From Azolla pinnata (taxonomy: Eukaryota > Streptophyta > Polypodiopsida > Salviniales > Salviniaceae), in the NCBI GenBank assembly GCA_037176905.1, contig JBBBWG010003559.1, positions 22,942 through 59,881 of the forward strand: DNA of 36,940 bases, written 5' to 3'. The position numbers and the translations under genes were made by a program. The notes under the pieces are model-generated. The model was not told the origin of the DNA and ran no database searches. It saw nothing but the letters and a program-made list of their open reading frames with translations. Position 1 is the first letter of the stretch; each line of letters begins with the position of its first letter. Shown here piece after piece: positions 12,422-24,612 of this stretch.

Positions 12422-12620
12422 TTGGCCCTCAGTCACACTCAGCGAACGAAGCAGAAGACGAAGAAGAAGAAAGAAGAAGAAGAAAGAAGAAGAAGAAGAA
12501 GAAGAAGAAGACGACGAGGACGAGGACCAGGAGGAAGCTCAGAGGATCAGAATCACGAGCTCGGGGTTCCATCCACTCGTCCGCCATCTCCCCCGCTTCT
12601 TCGGCTTCATGGTTTCACAG
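12422..12620 (+). other. Putative 5' leader exon of the RNF170-like gene
   Basis: GAA/GAAGAC-rich sequence leads to ATGGTTTCACAG (12609-12620) followed by a GTAACC donor at 12621. The nearest good acceptor before the RING gene is TTTGCAG at 15167-15173. Joining these puts the ATG out of frame (Met-Val-Ser-Gln-Val-stop), so the exon is probably untranslated except for a five-codon upstream ORF. The transcription start is not visible; 12422 is only where the purine-rich leader-like sequence begins. Confidence 0.5.
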
Positions 12621-12754
12621 GTAACCTACTTTTCCTGCCTCTCCCTAACCTCCCCCGTTTTTCGCCTTGCCATTCTCATCAATCCAAGCTCCGAAGCTTC
12701 GGTCGCTGTGAACCAAACGCATCTCTCCACTTCCTGTTTTTTGGGCCCCTCAAA

Positions 12755-12773
12755 CCCCCCCCCCCCCCCCCCC
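12755..12773. repeat. Poly-C run of 19
   Basis: Uninterrupted 19-base C homopolymer in the first intron of the RNF170-like gene. Its length is prone to sequencing error. Confidence 0.85.
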
Positions 12774-15205
12774 TGCGAACAGATCTGCTCCTTACGGCAG
12801 CCGCCGTTCCGGTTTCGCATCGCATTGAGGAAAAACGATGTTATGCTCTCCTGCTTTTCGGCGTTAACACCTAGCGAATTGTTAAGTTTTTAGCGGTCAA
12901 AGGAAATGTCAGTGTTTAGCGGACAAAATGAGACTCTAACCTACTGTAACTCCCGAAATACCAATCAGCTTCTCCGAATTTCCCATGTCACAAATTTCGA
13001 ACTGTCAATGTCTCTCATGTTTATGGCAATGTTGCTAAAATGTTACTCTAGTTCTCCGAACTGAAATGGTCTCAATAATCTGACGGACCAAATGATCTGG
13101 ATTCTCGTGTGTAAAAACAAGACTAACTTCAATATATAATAGACCATCATTAATTTATGATGCAGCAAAATAACCATCTCAATCCTCCAAGATCAAAATT
13201 TTCTGATGTCCTAAGTCATTTCTGTTGTTCTTATGCTCAATTCTTCTTTCTGTTTCAATAAACAGGTTGTTTAACCTTAGATTCCTCAATAATTTGTCCC
13301 TGTAATTGTAAGAATCAGTGATGGCTGGATATATGCCCCACTATGCATAGAGAGTGTACAACTTGCCAAAGGTCATTTCCTAATTCTAGCCTAAGATGTG
13401 CCGTTTGGCATGTGATACGGATGAGCATCTCTTTACATGTTTATTTCAAGTCACAATCTCCGGCAGTGAGGGTGAGATATATGTCCGCCAGCTGCATAAT
13501 GTTCATAGCTAGAACTTTCCGTATTCATATCTATGGTTCATAGCTATTCATTTACATATCACTTGCGACTTCCAAAATCTTCGGATAAGCTTATAATTAT
13601 TGTATTTTGAATGTGTATATGAACGTACACTGTGCACTCTTAAAAGTAATTTATGCTAATAAAAAAAAAACCTAGATTATGAGGTCAAATATGTAAATTA
13701 CATCAAATACTTCCAATTACTATGTGGTTCTAACATATAGTCTCATAACCTTTAGATGTTTATATCTGATACAAGTATCACAGAAAACAGCTCACTAAGT
13801 GATGGAATTGTGGCAAAACTTTGCTCAATGGGCAAATCATTTCATTTTTAGAGGACTGTTGTCGGCCGAGCATTTTCTATATCAATATCTTTATTGAATG
13901 AAGAAAACCGAAAATGCTTGTGAAATATATAAATACTTAGATTATGAAGAGTAGTTTTGAAATTGCAATCAGAAAACATAGAACACATGTTGAGCACTTC
14001 TGATTTTTGTAAACGTACTACAAATAAATGCACATTTTTTAGCAACTATGTTATATTGATATGCTGGATGTTCTCTCCATGGGAGATGCTTCAATCATTC
14101 TCGGGTCTGTAACTTGATAGGACGATCATGTGTACATGTTTAGCTACTCGCGATATGTGATGTAAGATTTACGTGATATATGGTGTGTAGTTGAGTATTT
14201 TAGCGGCCTATGAATTAACTTGATAACCCTCTTTAATTTATTAAGTTGTTAAATAGTATCTCGTTCTTCTTTTCTATATTTCTATCATACTTTTTGTAGA
14301 AGTCTATTATGTTCTTATCTCTGACATATATTATGTTCTTTCTGTCATCCATTAAGTACATGCAAGTTATATTATACCATGTTAATTGTTTTTTGGAATC
14401 TCCTTGACAATGTACGCTAAACCAAACTCGTGTACAGCTAATTACTCACATGCTTGATATCATTTTTTCATCTTGTAATGATGCACAAAACCAGGTATGA
14501 TTTTAACACAGAAAATATAAACCAATTGAGTACTATGTCCTAGATTTCACTTAATTATAATCCTATGATATATTTACATCGAAGTGATTTTTTCTACAGG
14601 GACACTGTTTTTGTTGATCAATTAGAAACACAAGGATGCAGTCATTATTTATCTGTTAATATGTCATTGATTACTTTGCTAATGACCATATCTTGTGTGT
14701 AATCATTCTATAAAACCTATTATAGACATTAATCCTGTTGAGTACTCATTTTGATCAATTGGTCCAATCATATCAATCCTTAGTGTGAATAACAAGCAAT
14801 GAATTGCCTCCAATATATCTCATTAATTTGTGAAAAGAGAAGTATGAAAAGTGTGAGATCATGTATCTCCACACATCAGGGGCTTGCTATGAATGGTGTT
14901 TGATGATAGGAATGAGTAATGAAGATTTTTTCATAAATTGCTTTCCATCTGAATAAATATGCATAGTTTTTACTCAATTTACTGCTTTGATGCTTACGCT
15001 CTTGGATTCTTTACTTTCCTAATCTGCCAAAATCATGTTACGTTAGAGGGAAGAGAGGAGCTAGAAATTCAAATCAGCATAGTTTTCAAAATGAACGAGA
15101 TAATATATACTCGTTTACGATGTTTGTGGGAGTGTTTCAATTCTGGCAGCTAACGTAACTGCTTGCTTTGCAGGTTTGAAGAGAGGCCTACCACTGTCAA
15201 GACCT

Positions 15206-18200
15206 ATGATAATCATTGAAGGTGTGGGTAATGAGATAATATACGCAGCACTATTTGCTGCTGCCCCTATTGCTATTATAATACGATCATCATGGAGGTA
15301 TATTCTGGATCGTTTTTTACTATTGTATTTAAAGGCTTTTTGATACATGCTAGATGCAATCATAGTTTGTATTTCCGACAGGTCACATACTCTCCATTAT
15401 TTGAAACAAGGTTTCTCAACTGTTGGAAACTGGCTTGGTAGAGTCCGGAATATAATGTGGAGTAGAAACAATGCATTGACAGCCTCTGAAATGAGTAGTG
15501 TCAGTCTTACAGACCCAGCTCTACCTCTACAACATGATTACTGCTCAATCTGTCACGAGTCATTCAATCTTCCTTGCCAAGCCAATTGTGCCCATTGGTT
15601 TTGTGGTACGTCTGCTGTTGGGCTAGAAATAGATTAAACAGCTTGTCTTTTCCTGAATATTTTTGTTAGCTCGTCATTCCCTTATTATTTCTCCAAATTT
15701 CTTTTGCGTGAGATTATCTATACAATAATAGTGGGAAATCATGTCTAATGGCTTATAATGAAAGGCAATATGAAAGAGTTCAGATGGACCGCATTGCAAA
15801 TCAATGTTCAGATTCAGTTTGTCTTGTCTGGGGCAAACGAGGAGAGTTAAAATATAATATGGTTCAAGAAGATGTCAGATAAAAAAGCTCTTAACTTGAT
15901 CAAAGTCATGAAAACTTGCTAGTGGACATCAACTGCTTGCCTATATTCTTGAATATTTTATGAGCGTGTAAGTATCTTTTTATGTTTCTGTTCCTGTCAT
16001 GTCATGGATTTGGTTGTTGTAGGAGGTTGCATACTGCAGGTTTGGCAATATACATCAGCCCTACAGCCGTGCAGATGTCCAATCTGCCGGCAACCTATCA
16101 ATCTTCTCATACCTTCAGATTTTGACCAAAGTAATGAAGAACAAGAAGTTCAAAGAGTATTGCAAGAGATTGCAAATTATAATCGTATTCATGGTGGAAA
16201 TTCCGTTGGCATTGTGCAGGTGAGTTGCCATCTGATTCCCTTGTTTCTTTAGCATTTTATTGAGGTTTTAAGAAAAATGATGCCGCATTTAAAAATCTGT
16301 CTTTTAAATAATGATTTCCTGTAGAGAGTTAATACAATGCATCTCATATAACTCAATCTGTTATATGCATTTTGCACTCTGCTTATGTGGTGTGTATTAA
16401 ACAGGACAATTTGCTTGTTTGTGGAAGATGATTGAGAGTGTTGTTAAAATTTAAGCTCAAAAAACATGTGTATAACGGCTAGAAAATTTCAGAGTTCCGT
16501 TCTATTTGATTTTAGATAGTGCACATAATGTTTCAGTACCTGATTTGCGAAGTATGTTTGTAGCGTGTAAGAGACATGCCATTGTTGTTACGACGTATGG
16601 TGGATGATCTGATGGATCCTCAGCGAGTTCTTCCACTAGTGCGTCGCAGCCGAATTGTATTTTATGTAAGTCGTGTATTTGCATGTATGAGTATACTTTA
16701 CATACCACATATCATGTTGGTTGCACTATTCTTGTACATAGGCTCTTTATGTAATTGATTTGGAATGTCAAAACATAAATGTAAATAGTTGATATTGTGC
16801 ATAGTTGATCTTGTAATGCTCAGAGCTTTAAACACATTTAAAAAAAATCTTTGTGCATCTTCTCATGTAATGCAAATTTGCTTATTTATTTTTTAATGCA
16901 AAATCAGCTTTATCATTTTATAATATGCTTTTTCCATTGCTCTCTCTTTATACTCTGTATACGGGGAGTCCTTGTCATGGATCCAGCTATGCTCCTTGAT
17001 ATGCTCACTACACGGCTATTTAGTATACCTTGTTCAGCAGTAACTTCTAACATGTCCATCACTCGCAGAGGATTACAGAGACCTCAGTATCTGATACTAA
17101 AGCTCTCACTGTCCCAGCCTAAAACATCCCCTTTCTTCACAGGTTAATTGTGGAAAGAGCTGTTCAGGGATTACAATATTGGAGATCGACATTGATTCCC
17201 ATTTTTACTTACTTATTGAACAGGGTCCTGTTCAAGTTTCTCCAACTAGTTATGCCAGTTGTCTTTCCATGGATTGGAGAATCTCCAAGTGTTCCATCCA
17301 GTAAACTTCCAAATTAATCATATTTTTCACATGCCTGCCAATTATATAGATCTAGAATAAGCAGACATGCAGGGATCAAAGTCTAGAGCACATGGTTAAG
17401 CAAGTTCAGATGGACATTGCATTATCATTCTTTCTCATGTGGCATATTGCTGCTTTGTGGACTTCACTGCATTCTATTCAGTATCCAAAGGACATCTCAT
17501 CTACTGATCAGAGAATGTGGTTGATTGGGGAATTGAGAATCTAGTACACTCCAAGAGAACGCAACTATGAGGCACCAAGACCAGAGGAAGAACTCTGAAA
17601 GATTTCAACATGTCCTGACTGATACATCCTGAAGAAGAGATAGTCCACAGATTGGTCCAATGACTTTACCTGATGTCATTAATATACATAATGTCGTATA
17701 TGAATCCCGAGCATGTTTATCCACATCAACCATTATCATTGTCAGTTATTGTCCAAATTTCTATCCTATTTTTCTATCATTGGATGCTTGAAAGACAATA
17801 CTTCGTGCTTTTCTGCATTGACATCTGTCTGTAGTGAACGGTGCATTCTCTTTCTGTTCCTCAGCACCACACCCTGAATGTAAGGGATAGTTTAGGGATC
17901 TGTTTTGTAGCGTAAGTTGAGTTCTGTTCTGGGTGGATGGATTGATTGGACATCCATGAACTATGGTAATTATTGATGTATATTCCTCTTTCATTGGAAG
18001 AAATACCTTTTGAGCCTAGACAGTTTTGGTCTTACAGTGATACAAATACATATGTACTAGCCTGATAATGTTATTTACTGTTAGCCACATGTTGATCGGT
18101 TCACAAAATGAATACAAGCGGAGAAATGAGAAAGTACGGAAGAGAAGGGTCCGGCTTCTCCCCCCGAAAAGAAAAAGCTTACTTCCCTCTTTACCGCTTT

Positions 18201-19701
18201 ATCCTAATCCCAATCTTTTTTCTCTTATGGAAAGTCAACACATTGATATAAAAACGAAATAAGGACGCAGGAACTGAAATCAGAAGAGAAGGATGAACTA
18301 GAGCGCTCCCCCAATGTTTCTCTTTCCCTTTTCCCCTTCCCTTCAGTGATCCCCTCATTTTGTCACAAATCAAAGTTCAATGGATAAGCCTCATATAGAT
18401 GTTTACTGCTCGAGGTTGGTTACATTGTGGATATGTTCATCCCACGGAAGCTTTGTGCTACATACAAACTCCAGCTTTCTTCAATTGATTTATTTTTCAA
18501 AATTTTTATCATGTAATGGATACCAATCTGTTTTCATGGCTTTGTAGAAGAATAGGGTTGATAAATTTCCATCATTATCACTGTAGTTCTCTTATCAGGC
18601 CTAGGGATAGTTTTAAATATCGATCACATAGCTGGTGCCAAACGTTTCTCATTGCTTTGTAGTGCTGGATAACTTAATAAGTCTAGCGGTAACAAAATTC
18701 TATGATGACCAGATGACTTTTGAAATCTGTCTGAGAGGGTGAATGTGTGATAAGTGATGGCACTGCCACAAACTATCGTGAAAACTGTACGACAAGATGA
18801 ATGCGTTTAAGTTCAGGAGTAAATTCATTTTGGACAGTGTCATGAAAATAGATGTCTGAAATAGCATGATAGGATTTAGGGGTTTAGGAGGGAGAGACTA
18901 GCGTGGTTCTATCAAACTACTCAAACTGTGATGGGTTTAACATTTGGAAAGTGGTAGCTGGCTGCTCTGAATAATAGCTAATTTTTCTGAAGTCCTAAGC
19001 AGATACTCTTGTTAACATGTGGAACTCCATTGTTTAACACCATGATCATGTAACATTCTGGGTCCTGCTATGACTTGTGAAACATATTCATCATCACTGA
19101 CCAATGGTATCCAGACTTGCAAATATTTAAACTCATACGTACCATCACTGTTTAATCTTAATGCAGTAAATCTTTGCAATTCTGATGAGGACTTTAAGTG
19201 TAGTCTTACATGGAAACTAAGAGTTGAAGTTTAAACATGCTTCTTGTGACAGACATGCAGGTTTTTAAAAATATGCTCTTTTATGTTTTTTTGCAGTTAT
19301 TGATGTTGGCTTGTTATGTCTTTAGTCCGTTGGATATCTTGCCTGAAGGTGAACCTGCTGCTTCTTTCCCTGAAACTCTGTGATGAAATGATTCCGTCTG
19401 ATCTTTTTGGAAGTGTATTGTAGGTTCCTTACAAGGGCTAATCTCATTTCCACTGCATTTTATATAGATTCTCTGACGGTTGATGACATTTTTTTATTCT
19501 ATTGCAGTGCATTAATTCTTTTAACGTGATTTTATTCTGCATCGAATTCGTCATTTTGACCCTCGCTGAATTCGTCCTGATGTAGGTACCATTGGCATCA
19601 TTGGGCTGTTAGACGATCTGTTGATGATGGTAATTGTGCTGTTTAATGTGGCAGCCATTTATCGCACAACTTTAGTTTACCGATATACCTCTCTTCGTTA
19701 G
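15206..19701 (+). CDS. RNF170-like ER-membrane RING E3 ubiquitin ligase (6 coding exons)
   Basis: Coding exons: 15206-15297 (the exon itself starts at 15174), 15382-15605, 16023-16219, 16564-16665, 19297-19348 and 19586-19701. Splice sites are GT-AG and the phases match, giving 260 residues. The C3HC4 RING ligands are C85, C88, C100, H102, C105, C108, C124 and C127 ('YCSICHESF', 'CAHWFCG', 'CRCPICRQP'). A hydrophobic stretch lies at about 10-26. The C-terminus has two more, around 'VFYLLMLACYVFSPLDILPE' and 'IGLLDDLLMMVIVLF', forming the DUF1232-like 'SPLD..PE...GLLDD' block typical of RNF170. Animal RNF170 sits in the ER membrane and ubiquitinates IP3 receptors; the plant substrate is unknown. 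The start at 15206 gives the usual family length (human about 258 aa); a slightly longer N-terminus is possible through an alternative acceptor. Introns reach 2.6 kb. Confidence 0.92.
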
Positions 19702-22290
19702 CAATGTATTTCTATATTATAAGATTTTATCTCAAGCTTCCCTGCCCTGGCTTGTGAGGCTTTTTCTGTATATCTATTCCGGTTTGTTCACATATGATCG
19801 TGTACATAGCCAAGAACCAAAATTTACGGTGAAGAAATTGGTGTTTGCAAATGTATCTCAAGACTTTTGCTGTTTTATGTTAGAAATGCAGAAAAATCAA
19901 CTTAAATCATCAATCCAAAGCTTCCGGAAAATCCTAATGGGCTGTCGGTGCTTCATATCTTCAAAAAACATGAAGCAGGTTCGTGGGCCCAAGCATTACT
20001 CATTTGTTCCGAGTTTGTTGTTTTGATCAGCTCTAGTTCAGCAAGCCTAGGTGATGGTAAAAGAAAAATGAGCTTTGTTGGCATCACCGGCATTTTGAGG
20101 TCATCAATCCACTTGATGCAGGTTTGTGAGGGCTGACCATCTTTTCCTTGAATTGTTTGGGAAATATTGTGACTCCGGATTCGGCTCTACTGTTTTCTAG
20201 TTTTAAAAGTGAGCTGTTAATCACAAGACATTCCTGGAGGTCAGATTGTTCTTCTAAGATCTACAACAGATCAGATCACCAATGTGCTGGATGTGTTAAT
20301 GGTGTGATTTACAAGGGTGGGATCTGTTGCTTGATCTTTCGGGGCAATCTATGCCGATGTCGGAGAGTCATATCAAATTGGAGCTCATCCAACTTAAGAT
20401 GTGGGATCAATTTTGGTATCGTTATTAGCGCATTCTTTTGGGGATTTGATCCTTTTCTATGAAGAGGTAATGTGTGCCCATCTTCTTAAGGCCAAAATGG
20501 CGCATGAGATCGAGCGTATACTTATCTGATCATGTCTATCGCGAGAGTACAATGATCGAGTCTGACGAAGAAGATATGATAGGTAAGGGGTAAAGCCATG
20601 ACACGCATGAGCTTCGAGACCGGATTTTTCTTGGCAGTGTGTTCTTGCTGGAGGTTTTGCGAATTGCTTGAGTTCCTTTTGCATCTTCATGCGTACGTTC
20701 CCCGCATGACAATCCAATTAACTCTTTCCCATTCTTCGTCGTTGACGAAGCGACGAGTATCTTTTTCTGCAGTCGAGTCATCAAAATCATACCAGATTTC
20801 GGCGCAGTCGACAAAGTAAGTACATTTGCAGCAACCCAACTTTTGGATTTCCACATTTGGACATCCTACGTTCCAAATTTCATCTTAGATTCGCGAACTT
20901 GCCAACAGATGGTTCGGTGTGAGCTGAAACACAAAACCCTCAGATATGACCATGGAACCGTATCAAGGCTTTGAACGTTTCAGTTATGCTTCAATGGCAT
21001 GTCATGACATATTCCAGGCGTTTTTTGGAGTAAATCCAATTTCCTCTCATCGAGTTTCTTCTGTGCTTAGAAATCGGTTTGTTTGAATCCCCCAGCCTAA
21101 TTAGTTGAATTCGATGAGGGGCATCTCGGCAATTTCTATGAACCCAATTCCAGCTCTTCTTGCTTCTTCTCTGGCTATGGCGGAATCAGGAATGAGACTA
21201 GCAACCCATTTGTGAGTGCAATATAGCGCTTAACCTTTCTCTTTCTCTTTTTCTTTTTCGTTTTCGTTATGTTTCCATGCACACCGAACATGTATAACCT
21301 AGAAACGAGTTTCTTGCCATATACCCAAAAATGGGTGATTTCTTTTGTGGTTGTGTTAAAGGGAGTCAAGAAGATGGCTGTTTTGTATAATCTCAAGCCA
21401 AACATCACTCCCTCGGAGGTAGAATTCCCCTTGCAGCATGGAAGCGAAACATGAGAGCTGAATTGGAAGAAAAAGGATTTGAATCCTTTCCCCCTATGGA
21501 AGTAACTTACTTTATTTTCCTTTTGTTTGGAGTCGAAACAAATCCTGATGATTTCAAGGTCATCTATTGAAGAAAGTCCGTAGGTATTATTAAATTTTGT
21601 GTATATATATATATATCTATATATATATATGTATCTGGAATGGAGCACTGGATTGGAAAGGTCCGTTTGTTTATCATATTCTCAAAGAAGGTAGTTCCAT
21701 TTATGATGTATATGGAAATTCATGGGGGTGAAGCGGAAGGCTAATGATGACTCTTTGTTGTACATGTTGATGTCTGGCGGTGAGTTATGTATTGCAAAGC
21801 CAACGGATTCCTATCATATCCATTAAGAGGTTCAATTTCCCCATAGGATGTAAACGAAATGTATAAGAAGGTTGCCTGTGATGTTTCCAACATGGATGCT
21901 TCTGTTTGTCAAGCCGGATGTTTTGCAAGTTCTACCAAAGGCTGTAATCTTCACATGATGCCAAAGAACGCTGGTTGACCTTGTGTCAAAATGTCGGTCA
22001 TGATACTATTAGTATCATGATTCCATAGCCAAATGAGATAATTCTGTTAACAGTTTCTACTGCGACAAGTAAAAGAATGTTGGAGAGTTATTTTGAGTTT
22101 TGAAGGCAATGTATGGAGTTCTGCTTTGGAAACAAGGAGGTTATCACCATATTCACCTGTGACATAACTACCTACTGTCATATCCTTACTGAGTGCTTGT
22201 ACCAGGAATAGGAAATGACTAGTGTGCTCGTATTCTCAGATGGGGATGTGGGTAAAATGGATCCTGACATCTCAAGAAGAAGATGCGTCT
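19702..22290. other. Intergenic region between RNF170-like and first PPR gene
   Basis: No gene could be assigned. A (TA)n run lies at about 21602-21632. The minus-strand frame at about 20690-20830 looks protein-like (acidic, Trp-rich), but I recognise no family. Decayed PPR sequence may extend to the left of 22296, but I could not follow it. Confidence 0.45.
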
Positions 22291-22295
22291 GAAGA

Positions 22296-22470
22296 TAATA
22301 CAATGAATGTCGATACTCCAAGCGGAGGATTCTTGGAAGCACTTTAGTGAATATGCATGTTACGATCTGTGCTCTTGCAAAATTACAGAAATTTCGATAC
22401 GAATTTCCAGTAGAGGATGTACATTTAATCACTTTGGAATGCCAAAATCTCAGGCTATGCTCAGAAGGGG
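22296..22470 (+). pseudogene. Decayed upstream PPR module joined to PPR-A
   Basis: Three frames in succession keep PPR-like sequence. The first (after a TAA at 22296, to about 22433) reads 'ILGSTLVNMH' and later 'CALAKLQKFRYEFPVEDV', matching 'LGSTLVNMYAKCGALAKAQ.VFDELPV.DV'. The second (22435-22470) reads 'WNAKISGYAQKG', a classic PPR helix. The third is the frame of the long downstream gene from about 22469 on. Each switch is explained by one extra T. The gene therefore once extended further 5' and this part is no longer readable as one protein. Confidence 0.75.
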
Positions 22471-24175
22471 TAATGGTGAACATGCCCTTCATTGTTTTGA
22501 AGAGATGCAATGTAAAGGCTTATCTCCAAACAGGGTCACTTACATTTGTGCTTTGAAAGCATGTGGAAATTTACAATGTATCAAGAATGGTGTGAAAATT
22601 CATGGAGAAATTACCAAGAAAGGCATCTTGGGAGGAAATATCACGCTCGGTGCCACACTTGTCGATATGTATGCTAAATGTGGTCTGTTGCAAACAGCTG
22701 CACGAGTACATGAAAAGCTTTCTACTAAGAATGTGGTTTCTTGGTCAGCATTGATATCAGGATATGTACAGTATGGGTATTTTCAGGAAGCATGGGATTG
22801 TTTTATGAGTATGCAACAAGCTGGCGTTTCTCCAAACGCATTCACTTATTGTTGCATCGTGAAAGCTTGTGGAAGCAGAAGAGAGGTCGAGAAGGGAAGA
22901 AAATATCATGAAGAGATTGTTAGTAAGGGGATGCTGGGAGGCGATATCGTGCTCAGCAATGCTTTAGCAGATATGTATGCTAAATGCGGTGATCTTGCAA
23001 AGGCCCAAGGACTCCTTGATGAACTTCCTGTTAGGAATATAATTTCCTGGTCGACATTAATCTCAGGATATGTGCAGCACGGGCATGGTGAAGCTGCAGT
23101 GTCTTGCTATTTACAGATGCAAAATGAGGGAATCTTTGCGAATTCCATCGCATGGGCCTCAATCTTGAAGGCCTGTTCCAGTATCAAGTCGCTCGATAAG
23201 GGAGAAGTCATTCATACTCAGATTCTAAGTAAGGAAGTGTGGGATGATAAGGTTGTGTTAGGAAATGCTTTAGTGGACATGTATGGCAAATGTGGGGCAA
23301 CCAGAAAAGCAAAGCAAGTGTTTGATGAGCTTCATACACGAGATATAATCTCTTGGAATTCATTAATCTCAGGATGTAGCCCTCCAGGAGATGGTGAGGA
23401 AACCCTGAACTGCCTTGGAAGAATTCATCAGGAGGGTTTCTTTCCAAACGCAATCACTTTCACTTGCTTGTTGAAAGACTGTGGAGGCATAGGTGCCATT
23501 GAGAAGGGAAAACAGATTCATACTCAGGTAATTATGAGCAACGAACCGTGGGCAGAAGACCCCGTCCTTCATACCGCGTTGGTCGATATGTACGCCAAAT
23601 GTGGCGAACTGACACGAGCGCAGCAAGTCTTTGATGAGCTTCGTGTGAAGACGATTGGCGCTTGGAATGCTTTGATCTCAGGATATGCCCAACAGGGCTA
23701 TGGCGTAGAAGCGATCGATTGCTTCGCAAGGATGCTGAGCAAAGGGCTGCCTCCAGATTCCATTACCTACCTTTGCGTGTTGAACGCATGCTGCCACTCC
23801 GGTTTAGTGACCGAAGGTCAAATGTACTATGCAGCGATGAGTCGGAACTGTGATATGACACCGGGCTTGGAGCATCACGCATGCGTGGTTGATGTTTTGG
23901 GTAGAGCTGGGCACTTTGACAAGGCGCTGAAAGTGATAACGGAGATGCCGTGCTCCGATTATCTCCCGATATGGGGAGCCTTGCTGGGCGCATGCCGGAA
24001 ATGGGCAAACGTAAAGCTCGGCGAATTCGCCTTTGAGAAAGCTTTGCAGCTAGACATCACCAATGTGGCAGCATACATTTGTATGGCTAGCATATACACC
24101 GCTTCCGGGATGCATGAGTGTGCAAAGCGCATCGAGAATCTGAGGGCGAGTAACGCTGCTCTGCTCCAAAGTTGA
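22307..24175 (+). CDS. PLS-class PPR protein with short E-like C-terminus (PPR-A; 5' end decayed)
   Basis: An open frame of 622 codons without introns. From about residue 55 it is clean PPR sequence: four ~100-residue P-L-S modules marked by 'GATLVDMYAKCG', 'SNALADMYAKCG', 'GNALVDMYGKCG' and 'HTALVDMYAKCG', then 'LEHHACVVDVLGRAG' and an E-like region with 'WGALLGACRKW'. It ends 'NAALLQS' with no DYW deaminase domain. PLS-class PPR proteins bind organellar RNA one base per repeat, mostly as RNA-editing factors; this one would need a deaminase in trans. Residues 1-54 are a wrong-frame reading of an older PPR module, so the start at 22307 is unlikely to be biological; the next Met in PPR-like sequence is M67 ('MQCKG'). 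No transit peptide is seen. It may be functional with an unseen start or a recent pseudogene. Confidence 0.85.
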   Translation: MSILQAEDSWKHFSEYACYDLCSCKITEISIRISSRGCTFNHFGMPKSQAMLRRGNGEHALHCFEEMQCKGLSPNRVTYICALKACGNLQCIKNGVKIHGEITKKGILGGNITLGATLVDMYAKCGLLQTAARVHEKLSTKNVVSWSALISGYVQYGYFQEAWDCFMSMQQAGVSPNAFTYCCIVKACGSRREVEKGRKYHEEIVSKGMLGGDIVLSNALADMYAKCGDLAKAQGLLDELPVRNIISWSTLISGYVQHGHGEAAVSCYLQMQNEGIFANSIAWASILKACSSIKSLDKGEVIHTQILSKEVWDDKVVLGNALVDMYGKCGATRKAKQVFDELHTRDIISWNSLISGCSPPGDGEETLNCLGRIHQEGFFPNAITFTCLLKDCGGIGAIEKGKQIHTQVIMSNEPWAEDPVLHTALVDMYAKCGELTRAQQVFDELRVKTIGAWNALISGYAQQGYGVEAIDCFARMLSKGLPPDSITYLCVLNACCHSGLVTEGQMYYAAMSRNCDMTPGLEHHACVVDVLGRAGHFDKALKVITEMPCSDYLPIWGALLGACRKWANVKLGEFAFEKALQLDITNVAAYICMASIYTASGMHECAKRIENLRASNAALLQS

Positions 24176-24381
24176 GAGGCTTCATGTCTCTAATGCCACC
24201 GTGGTTCGGTTTCCATGTCTAATGTCAAGAAGAAGCTCCTCTGGGCGATATGCCTGCGGAGTTTAACAATATGATGGCTCCTCAGCTGCTTCCCCATAGC
24301 AGAATGAGAGGGCTGTTTTTATGCTCAATTTTACCTTAGGGTGGTTGATGCAAGTGAAGCAGCACTATGGAAAGGAAGACG

Positions 24382-24422
<41 letters not shown>

Positions 24423-24610
24423 ACGAGTATGATGTGGGAACATGATTGACCAATGGCCCGAACCTGCAATTTGAATGTAAAAAGCCTAAGAATCTCACAG
24501 CTATATGGTCCATGTCTTTGGTGTTCCAGAGTTGAATCCATAGAATGACTCATCAGGTATTTCACCTAAGGCTTGGGTTAGCACAATGGGTTCCAGCATG
24601 GCTTTGGAGC
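24176..24610. other. 3' flank of PPR-A
   Basis: Non-coding. It holds a (CTA)n microsatellite at about 24389-24422 and nothing else that I can support. Confidence 0.6.
24389..24422. repeat. (CTA)n trinucleotide microsatellite
   Basis: About 11 uninterrupted CTA units, some 200 bases after the PPR-A stop codon. Confidence 0.9.
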
Positions 24611-24612
24611 GA

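Noticed and set aside
12360..12893. 177- and 150-codon plus-strand frames at the RNF170-like leader
   Set aside because: They read through the GAA repeat, a GT donor at 12621 and a poly-C run; composition-driven, with no domain.
16851..17147. 98-codon plus-strand frame in RNF170-like intron
   Set aside because: Lies between well-phased coding exons; joining it would break the RNF170-like match to the DUF1232 block.
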